Below, one piece after another: positions 54,925 through 64,000 of a stretch of 64,000 nt of DNA. Origin of the DNA: Chamaelirium japonicum (Eukaryota > Streptophyta > Magnoliopsida > Liliales > Melanthiaceae). Both the position numbers and the translations under genes were made by a program. Every line of letters begins with the position of its first letter. The first letter of the stretch is position 1. Location: positions 121,646,374-121,710,373 of the forward strand of contig OX393550.1 in the NCBI GenBank assembly GCA_947650365.1. The letters run 5' to 3'. The notes beneath the pieces were generated by a model, which did no database searches, had not been told where the DNA came from, and worked only from the letters and a program-made list of their open reading frames with translations.

Positions 54925-56035
54925 ATTAGAATGGATACATTTGTGCAAAAGAATTAGAATGGATTGTATGATTGAATTAGAATGGATCGTGCGAATGAAT
55001 TAGAATGGATCGTGCGAATGAATTAGAATGGATCGTACGAATGAATTAGAATGGATCGTACGAATGAATTAGAATGGATCGTACGAATGAATTAGAAAGG
55101 ATACATTCAAATTCATTCGTACGATCCATTCTAATTCCTTCGTACGATCCATATTCTAATTCATTCGCACGATCCATTCTAATTCATTCATACGATCCAT
55201 TCTAATTTATTCGCACGATCCATTGTAATTCATTCGTACGATCCATTCTAATTCATTCGCACAATCTATTCTAATTCATTCGAACGATCCATTCTAATTC
55301 ATTCATACGATCCATTCTAATTCATTCGTACGATCTATTCTATTTCATTCGTACAATCCTTTCTTACTCAATCGTATGATCCATTCTAATCCATTCGCAC
55401 AATCTATTCTAATTCATTCGTACGATCCATTCTATTTCATTCGTACGATCCATTCTAAGATCCATTCCAATTTATTCCCACGATCCATTCTAATTCATTC
55501 GTACGATCCATTCTAATTCATTCGCACAATCTATTCTAATTCATTCGAACGATCCATTCTAATTCATTCATACGATCCATTCTAATTCATTCGTACGATC
55601 TATTCTATTTCATTCGTACAATCCTTTCTTACTCAATCGTATGATCCATTCTAATCCATTCGTACGATCCATTCTAATTCATTAGTACGATCCATTCTAT
55701 TTCATTCGTACGATCCATTCTTACTCATTCGTACGATCCATTCTAATTCATTTGCACGAAGGTATCCATTCTAATTCATTCATACTATCCATTCTAATTC
55801 ATTCGTACTATCCATTCTAATTCCTTCGTACGATCCATTCTAATTCCTTTGTACGATCCATTCTAATTCATTCGTACGATCTAATTTAATTCATTCGTAC
55901 GATCCATTCTAATTCATTCGTACGATCCATTCTAATTCATTCGCACGATCCATTCTAATTCATGCATACGATCCAATCTAATTCATTCATACGATCAATG
56001 CTAATTCATTCGCACGAATGTATCCATTCGTACGA
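54920..56035. repeat. Satellite after the gene-bearing block
   Basis: Plus-type to about 55,106, switch at ATTCAAATTCATTCG, then minus-type to a CGATCG flip (56,033-56,038). The duplication junction is at about 55,940. Confidence 0.92.
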
Positions 56036-57539
56036 TCGTGCGAATGAATTAGAATGGATACCTTTGTGCAAATGAATTAGAATGGATCGTACGAATGAGT
56101 AAGAATGGATCGTACGAATGAAATAGAATGGATCGTATGATTGAATTAGAATGGATCGTGCGAATGAATTAGAATGGATCGTACGAATGAATTAGAATAG
56201 ATTGTGCGAATGAATTAGAGTGGATCGTGCGAAGGAATTAGAATGGATCGTACGAAGGAATTAGAATGGATCATACGAAGGAATTAGAATGGATAGTATG
56301 AATGAATTAGAATGGATACCTTCGTGCAAATGAATTAGAATGGATCGTACGAATGAGTAAGAATGGATCGTACGAATGAAATAGAATGGATCGTATGAAT
56401 GAATTAGAATGGATCGTGCGAATGAATTAGAATGGATCGTACGAATGAATTAGAATAGATTGTGCGAATGAATTAGAATGGATCGTGCGAATGAATTAGA
56501 ATATAGATCGTACGAATGAATTAGAATGGATCGTACGAATGAATTAGAATGGAATATACGAATGAATTAGAATGGATCGTACGAATGAATTAGAATGGAT
56601 ACATTCGTGCGAAAGAATTAGATTGGATCGTATTAATGAATTAGAATGGATCGTACGAATGAATTAGAATAGATCGTACGAATGAACTAGAATGGATACG
56701 AATGGATCGTACGAATGAGTAAGAATGGATCGTACGAATGAAATAGAATGGATTGTACGAATGAATTAGAATGGATACATTCGTGCGAATGAATTAGAAT
56801 GGATACATTCGTGCGAATGAATTAGAATCGATCGTACGAATGAATTAGAATGGATCATGCGAATGAATTAGAATGGATCGTGCGAATGAATTAGAATGGA
56901 TCGTACGAATGAAATAGAATGGATTGTACGAATGAATTAGAATGAATCATACCGTACGAATGAATTAGAATGGATCATACGAAGGAATTAGAATGGATCG
57001 TACGAATGAATTAGAATGGATCATACGAATGAGTAAGAATGGATCGTACGAATGAAATAGAATGGATCATATGAATGAATTAGAATGGATCGTGCGAATG
57101 AATTAGAATGGATACATTCGTGCGAATGAATTAGAATGGATCGTATGAATGAATTAGATTGGATCGTATGAATGAATTAGAATGGATCGTGCGAATGAAT
57201 TAGAATGGATCGTACGAATGAATTAGAATGGATCGTTTGAATGAATTAGAATGGATCGTACTTATGAATTAGAATGGGTCATACGAATGAAATAGAATGG
57301 ATCGTACGAAGGAATTAGAAAGGATCGTACAAACGAATTAGAATGGATCATATGAATGAAATAGAATAGATCGTACGAATGAATTAGAATGGATCGTATG
57401 AATGAATTAGATTAGATCATATGAATGAATTAGAATTGATTGTACGAATGAAATAGAATAGATCGTACGAATGAATTAGAATGGATCGTGCGAAAGAATT
57501 AGAATGGGTCGTACGAATGAATTAGAATGGATACACGAT
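56036..57539 (+). repeat. Plus-orientation satellite block (duplication copy 2)
   Basis: Matches 43,354-44,858 at a 12,682-bp offset with scattered single-base differences. Confidence 0.93.
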
Positions 57540-58369
57540 CCAGATCCATTCTAATTCATTCGCACAATCTATTCTAATTCATTCGTAGGATCCATTCTAA
57601 TTCATTACTACGATCCATTCTAACTCATTCATACGATCCATTCTAATTCATTCGTACGATCAATTCTAATTCATTCGAACGATCCTTTCTAATTCATTCA
57701 TACGATCCATTCTAATTCATTCGTATGTATCCATTCTAATTCATTCATACGATCCATTCTAATTCTACGATCCATTCTTACTCATTCGTATTATCCATTT
57801 TAATTCATTCACACGAATGTATCAACTCTAATTCATTCGTATGATCCATTCTAATTCATTCGCACGAATGTATTGATTCTAATTCATTCGTACGATCCAT
57901 TCTAATTCATTCGTACGATCCATTCTAATTCATTCGTACGATCCATTCAAATTCCTTCGTATGATCCATTCTAATTCATTCGCACGAATGTATCCATTCT
58001 AATTCATTCATACGATCCATTCTAATTCATTCGTACGATCCATTCTAATTCCTTCGTATGATCCATTCTAATTCATTCGCACGAATGTATCCATTCTAAT
58101 TCATTCATACGATCCATTCTAATTCATTCATACGATCCATTCTAAATCCTACGTATGATCCATTCTAATTCATTCGTACGATCAATTCTAATTCATACGA
58201 TCCATTCTAATTCATTCGCACAATCTATTCTAATTCATTCGTACGATCCATTATAAATCATTCGCACGAATGTATCCATTCTAAATCATTCGTACGATCC
58301 ATTCTAATTCATTCATACGATCCATTCAAATTCATTCGCATGAATGTATCCATTCTAATTCATTCGTAC
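57540..58369 (-). repeat. Minus-orientation satellite block (duplication copy 2)
   Basis: Matches 44,859-45,687, including the unusual units CTAAATCCTACG and CACGAATGTATTGATTC. Confidence 0.93.
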
Positions 58370-61278
58370 GAAGGAATTAGAATGGTTTGTACGAAGGAAT
58401 TAGAATGGATCATACGAATGAATTAGAATGGATACATTCGTGCGAATGAATTAGAACGGATCGTACGAATGAGTAAGAATGGATCGTACGAATGAAATAG
58501 AATGGATCGTACGGATGAATTAGAATGGATCGTGCGAATGAATTAGAATGGATCGTACGAATGAGTAAGAATGGATCGTATGAATGAATTAGAATGGATC
58601 GTGCGAATAAATTAGAATGGATCGAACGAATGAATTAGAATGGATCATACGAATGAATTAGAATGGATCGTATGAATGAATTAGAATGGATCGTGCGAAT
58701 GAATTAGAATGGATTATATGAATGAAATAGAATGGATCATACGAATGAAATAGAATGGATCGTACGAAGGAATTAGAATGGATCGTATGAATGAATTAGA
58801 TTGCATACATTCGTGCGAATGAATTCGAATAGATCGTGCGAATGAATTAGAATGGATTGTACGAATGAATTAGAATGGATCGTACGAATGAAATAGAATG
58901 GATCGTACGAATGAATTAAAATAGATACATTCGTGCAAAAGAAATAGAATGGATTGTATGAATGAATTAGAATGGATCGTGTGAATGAATTAGAATGGAT
59001 CATACGAATGAATTAGAATGGATACATTCGTGCGAATGAATTAGAATGGATCGTGCGAATGAATTAGAATGGATCGTACGAATGAATTAGAATGGATCGT
59101 GCGAATGAATTAGAATGGATCGTGCGAATGAATTAGAATGGATCGTACGAATGAATTAGAATGGATCGTATGAATGAATTAGATTGGATCGTATTAATGA
59201 ATTAGAATGGATCGTACGAATGAATTAGAATAGATCGTACGAATGAATTAGAATGGATACGAATGGATCGTACGAATGAATAAGAATGGATCGTACGAAT
59301 GAAATAGAATGGATTGTACGAATGAATTAGAATGGATACATTTATGCGATTGAATTAGGATGGATCGTATGAATGAATAAGAATAGATTGTGCGAATGAA
59401 TTAGAATGGATCGTACGAATGAATTAGAATGGATACATTCATGCGAATGAATTAGAATGGATCGTATGAATGGATTAGAATGGATCGTATGAGTGAATTA
59501 GAATGGATACGAAGGAATTAGAATGGATCGTACGAAGGAATTAGAATGAAGAATTGATCGTGCGAATGAATTAGAATGGATCGTGCGATAAGAATGGATC
59601 GTACGAATGAAATAGAATAGATCGTACGGATAAATGAATTTGGATCATGCTAATGAATTAGAATGGATCGTACGAATGAATTAGAATAGATCATACTAAT
59701 GAATTAGAATAGATTGTGCGAATAAATTAGAATGGATCGTACGAATGAATTAGAAAGGATATATTCGTGCGAATGAATTAGAATAGATCGTATGAATGAA
59801 TTAGATTGGATCGTATTAATGAATTAGAATGGATCGTGCGAATGAATTAGAATGGATCGTACGAATGAATTAGAATGGATCGTACGAATGAGTAATAATG
59901 GATCGTACGAATGAAATAGAATGGATCGTATGAATGAATTAGAATGGATCGTGCGAATGAATTAGAATGGATCGTACGAATGAATTAGACTAGATTGTGC
60001 GAATGAATTAGAATGGATCGTACGAATGAATTAGAATGGATCGTACGAATGAATTAGAATGGATCGTATGAATGAATTAGAATGGATCGTGCGAATGAAT
60101 TAGAATGGATCGTACGAATGAATTAGAATGGATCGAACGAATGAATTAGAATGGATACATTCGTGCAAAAGAATTAGAATGGATTGTATGAATGAATTAG
60201 AATGGATCATGCGAATGAATTAGAATGGATCGTACGAATGAATTAGAATGGATACATTCGTGCGAATTAATTAGAATGGATCATACGAATGAATTAGAGT
60301 TGATACATTCGTGTGAATGAATTAAAATGGATAATACGAATGAGTAAGAATGGATCGTAGAATTAGAATGGATCGTATGAATGAATTAGAATGGATCGTA
60401 CGAATGAATTAGAATGGATACATTCGTGCGAATGAATTAGAATGGATCGTACGAATGAGTAAGAATGGATCGTACGAATGAAATAGAATGGATCGTACGG
60501 ATGAATTAGAATGGATCGTGCGAATGAATTAGAATGGATCGTACGAATGAGTAAGAATGGATCGTATGAATGAATTAGAATGGATCGTGCGAATGAGTTA
60601 GAATGGATCGTACGAATGAGTAAGAATGGATCGTATGAATGAATTAGAATGGATCGTGCGAATAAATTAGAATGGATCAAACGAATGAATTAGAATGGAT
60701 CATACGAATGAATTAGAATGGATCGTATGAATGAATTAGAATGGATGGTGCGAATGAATTAGAATGGATTATATGAATGAAATAGAATGGATCATACGAA
60801 TGAAATAGTATGGATCGTACGAAGGAATTAGAATGGATCCTATGAATGAATTAGAGTGGATACATTGAATGAATTAGAGTGGATACATTCGTACAAATGA
60901 ATTAGAATGGATCGTACGAATGAATTAGAATGGATTGTATGAATGAATTAGAATGGAACGTGCGAATGAATTAGAATGGATACATTCGTGCGAATGAATT
61001 AGAATGGATCGTATGAATGAATTAGACTGGATCGTATGAATGAATTAGAATGGATTGCATGAATTAGAATGGATACCTTCGTGCAAATGAAATAGAATGG
61101 ATCGTACGAATGAATTAGAGTAGATTGTGCGAATGGAATAGAATGGATCATACGATTGAGTAAGAATGGATTGTACGAATGAAATAGAATAGATCGTACG
61201 AATGAATTAGAATGGATCGTACGAATGAAATAGAATGGATCGTTCGAATGAATTAGAATAGATTGTGCGAATGAATTC
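58370..61278 (+). repeat. Plus-orientation satellite block (duplication copy 2)
   Basis: Matches 45,688-48,566, with one extra 28-bp unit near 60,150. Confidence 0.93.
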
Positions 61279-62154
61279 GCACGATCCATTCTAATTCATT
61301 CATACGATCCATTCTAATTCATTCGTACAATCCATTCTAATTCATTCGTACGATCCATTCTAATTCATTCGCACAATCTATTTTAATTCATTCGTACGAT
61401 CCATTCTAATTCATTCGTACGATCCATTCTAATTCATTCGTACGATCTATTCTATTTCATTCGTACAATCCATTTGTATGATCCATTCTAATTCCTTCGT
61501 ATGATCCATTCTAATTCATTCGCACGATCCATTCTAATTCATTCATACGATCCATTCTAATTCATTCATACGATCCATTCTAATTCATTCGAATGGATTC
61601 GCACGAATGTATCCATTCTAATTCATTCGTACGATCCATTCTAATTCATTCTTACAATCCATTCTAATTCATTCGCACATCCATTCACATTCACTCAAAC
61701 GATCCATTCTAATTCATTCATACAATCCATTCTAATTCTTTTGCACGAATGTATCCATTCTAATTCATTCGTACGATCCATTCTAATTCATTCGTACGAT
61801 CTATTCTAATTCATTCGCATGATCCATTCTAATTCCTTCGTACGATCCATTTTAATTCATTCGCACGATCCATTCTAATTCATTCATACGATCCATTCTA
61901 ATTCATTCGTACGATCCATTCTAATTTCTTCGTGTGATCTATTCTAATTCCTTCGTACGATCCATTCTAATTCATTCATACGATCTATTCTAATTCTTTC
62001 GCAAGAATGTATCCATTCTAATTCATTCGTACGATCCATTCTAATTCCTTCGTACGATCCATATTCTAATTCATTCGTACGATCCATTCTAATTTATTCG
62101 TACAATCCATTCTAATTCATTCGCACGAATGTATCCATTCTAATTCATTCGCAC
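61279..62154 (-). repeat. Minus-orientation satellite block (duplication copy 2)
   Basis: Matches 48,567-49,445. A one-base difference near 61,679 sets the offset to 12,709 from there on. Confidence 0.93.
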
Positions 62155-62554
62155 TGTGGGGGAAAATCTTCGTGCCGACCCGAAGACTCTCGCAGCACCA
62201 GTCAATTGAAGTTGAAGCTGACGTCGAAGATCGTTGGTCGATCTGTTGATCGAAGTTGAAGTCTTTGATATGTAAACAGAGATGCAATCAGAGAGATTGT
62301 TGACACGAGGTGTGATCTCAGAGTTCAGCCGAAGCCTACGTCTCCGTGCTATAGGGAGCAACCCGAATTCACTAACACTTATGCTGGAATGATCTCGACA
62401 GGCCGAGTATCACTGTAAACACTGATCTCTTCGAGAGAGAGAAGAAGATCAAAGAGAGGTGGAAGATGGGAAGTTGGAAATCCCAGAGCTCTGGTTTTTA
62501 GAACTGAGAATTCGATCTCTTTAGAATCGATCTTTTTACATTCGAAGACTCTGC

Positions 62555-62562
62555 TATTTATA
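62555..62562 (-). promoter_or_regulatory. Minus-strand TATA box, second copy
   Basis: TATAAATA on the minus strand, in the same place as in the first copy. Confidence 0.55.
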
Positions 62563-62624
62563 GGATTTTCTGGTGGTAAACGGCGGTCTCTGCTGCCGTA
62601 TCTGGGGATCCTCCAGGTAAGGCT

Positions 62625-62853
62625 GGTGGGCTCCGCTGCCGTCTTAGGGGGTCCACCAGGCAGGGCCGGTGGGTCCCGCTGTGGTATTCGGGGGCCCACC
62701 AGGCAGGGCTGGTGGGTCCCACTGTAGTCTTCGGGGGCCCACCAGGTAGGGCCGGTGGGTCCCGCTGTGGTACTCGGGGGCCCACCAGGCAGGGCCGGTG
62801 GGTCCCGCTGTGGTACTCGGGGGCCCACCAGGCAGGGCCGGTGGGGCCCGCTG
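62625..62853. repeat. 43-bp GC-rich minisatellite, second copy
   Basis: The same five full units plus a partial unit as at 49,916, with a few substitutions. Unit number is unchanged since the duplication. Confidence 0.93.
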
Positions 62854-63011
62854 TTTGCAGACTTCTTGCCAAAATTTGCACCCACAGTTACCCCCTCCAA
62901 GTTAGCTAGAGTACGTTCTGGCTGGCTTGGATTTGGTGCAAAAAACAGCAACATCCTGTCTAAAGAAGGTACAAAAGAGGCTTGCCAAGTGTTAGCGCCA
63001 AACAAAAATTT

Positions 63012-63435
63012 GATCGGTCAAATTTGACCGATCGGTCAAATTTGACCGATCGGTCAATTTTGACCGAATGGTCAATTTCAACCGGTCAAGGATCGAGTGA
63101 TCGGTCAAAAAACACGGTTTTTTGACCGATCCAGTGGAATTTTGACCGATCGGTTGATTTTGACCGATCGGTCAATTTTGACCGATCGGTCAAATTTGAC
63201 CGATCGGTTAAATTTGACCGAACGGTCAATTTCAACCGGTCAAGGATCGAGTGATCGGTCAAAAAACATGGTTTTTTGACCGATCCAGTGGAAATTTGAC
63301 CGATCGGTTGATTTTGACCGATCGGTCAATTTTGACCGATCGGTCAAATTTGACCGATCGGTTAAAATTTGACCGAACGGTCAATTTCAACCGGTCAAGG
63401 ATCGAGTGTTCGGTCAAAAAACATGGATTTTTGGC
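63012..63435. repeat. 154-bp repeats, second copy
   Basis: Same unit order as 50,303-50,726. Confidence 0.92.
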
Positions 63436-64000
63436 CAGATCTAGTAGAAAATTGACCGATCGATTGGTTTTGGCCGAACGGTTATGTTTTAACCGTTCGG
63501 CTAAAATCAGCCGGTCAGAGTTTGGGTGATCGGCAAAAACCCTCAGTTTTTTGCCAGATCTAGTAGAAAATCGACCGATCGGTTGATTTTGGCCGAACGG
63601 TCATATTTGACCGTTCGGCTAAAATCAGCCGGTCAGGGTTTGGGTGATCGGCAAAAACCCTCAGTTTTTGGCCAGATCTAGTAGAAAATCGACCGATCGA
63701 TTGATTTTGACCGAACGGTCAAGTTTGACCGTTCGGCTAAAATCAGCCGGTCAGGGTTTGGGTGACCGGCAAAAACCTTCAGTTTTTGGCCAGATCTAGT
63801 AGAAAATCGACCGATCGATTGATTTTGACCGAACGGTCAAGTTTGATCGTTCGGCTAAAATCAGCCGGTCAGGGTTTGGGTGATCGGCAAAAACCTTCAG
63901 TTTTTGGCCAGATCTAGTAGAAAATCGACCGATCGATTGATTTTGACCGAACGGTCAAGTTTGACCGTTCGGCTAAAATCAGCCGGTCAGGGTTTGGGTG
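63436..64000. repeat. 118-bp repeats, second copy (partial)
   Basis: About four and a half further units before the window ends. Spacing is the same as in the first copy. Confidence 0.93.

Larger units (their letters stand above)
43258..55940 (+). repeat. 12.7-kb tandem segmental duplication, unit 1
   Basis: The unit contains 6.2 kb of satellite, the 5.5-kb gene-bearing block and about 1 kb of satellite. Unit 2 follows head-to-tail. The offset is 12,682 bp at the left, 12,710 after a 28-bp unit difference, then 12,709. Confidence 0.9.
54920..62154. repeat. 23/28-bp satellite array (right arm)
   Basis: The same satellite resumes directly after the gene-bearing block. Its first about 960 bp copy 37,213-38,176. 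From about 55,940 it repeats 43,258 onward as the second unit of the 12.7-kb tandem duplication. It ends at the second copy of the LTR-like boundary. Confidence 0.96.
55941..64000 (+). repeat. 12.7-kb tandem segmental duplication, unit 2 (partial)
   Basis: Second unit, truncated by the window at about 8.1 kb. Block order, odd monomers and the LTR-like junction match unit 1 throughout. Confidence 0.9.
62155..64000 (-). mobile_element. Second copy of the LTR-like region, cut by window end
   Basis: Repeats 49,446-51,291 at a constant 12,709-bp offset. It starts at the same LTR-like terminus in the same satellite context (CATTCGCAC then TGTGGGGG). By eye about 16 base differences in about 1,845 bp (roughly 1%). 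The shared junction shows this copy arose by segmental duplication, not by a new insertion. The antisense gene would lie beyond the window. Confidence 0.6.

Overview
The window is plant nuclear DNA and is almost entirely satellite. About 52 of the 64 kb (1-49,445 and 54,920-62,154) is built from short units of 23 and 28 bp. The 23-bp unit reads GATCGTACGAATG followed by AATTAGAATG. The 28-bp form carries ACATT after GAT, giving GATACATTCGTGCG followed by AATGAATTAGAATG. A minisatellite pair of exactly 23 and 28 bp is what I recall being reported for the holocentric lilioid Chionographis japonica (Melanthiaceae), where such arrays underlie megabase-sized CENH3-positive centromere units. I infer that species or a close relative, and an origin inside a centromere unit. 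This rests on unit lengths and dyad symmetry, not on a sequence search.

The array is not uniform head-to-tail. It flips strand more than 60 times, in blocks of about 0.1 to 2.9 kb. Many flips sit on short palindromes in or next to the monomer (CGTACG, ACATGT, CGATCG, CCATGG). Over this lies a patchwork of local segmental duplications: 3.1 kb at 1.9-8.0 kb, 0.93 kb at 10-11.6 kb, a 2.7-kb-offset pair at 15-18.5 kb, a four-times-repeated module with a non-satellite 25-bp spacer at 22-31 kb, 0.68 kb at 37.5-38.7 kb, and a 12.7-kb tandem duplication from about 43.26 kb to the window end.

The only non-satellite DNA is a 5.5-kb block (49,446-54,919) and the first 1.85 kb of its second copy (62,155-64,000). 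The block looks like an incomplete fossil of an LTR retroelement lying on the minus strand. It has an LTR-like end (TGTGGGGG on plus, ...CCCCCACA on minus), a minus-strand TATAAATA, GC-rich 43-bp repeats, and a long array of 154/118-bp repeats rich in GACCGATCGGTC. A plus-strand gene follows, antisense to the element, with its own TATA box and two G-boxes. Its protein resembles the plant 'putative gypsy type transposon' family (PF04195-like) and ends in a coiled coil. This layout fits the antisense extra ORFs known in Tat-lineage Ty3/gypsy elements. No gag, protease, reverse transcriptase or integrase is seen.

No rRNA, tRNA, CRISPR or ordinary host gene was found. The many small open frames in the satellite (repeated IHSNSF/SYDPF-type peptides) are artefacts of the repeat. 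Orientation-block boundaries were read by eye and are good to about 10-20 bp. Duplication limits are good to some tens of bp.
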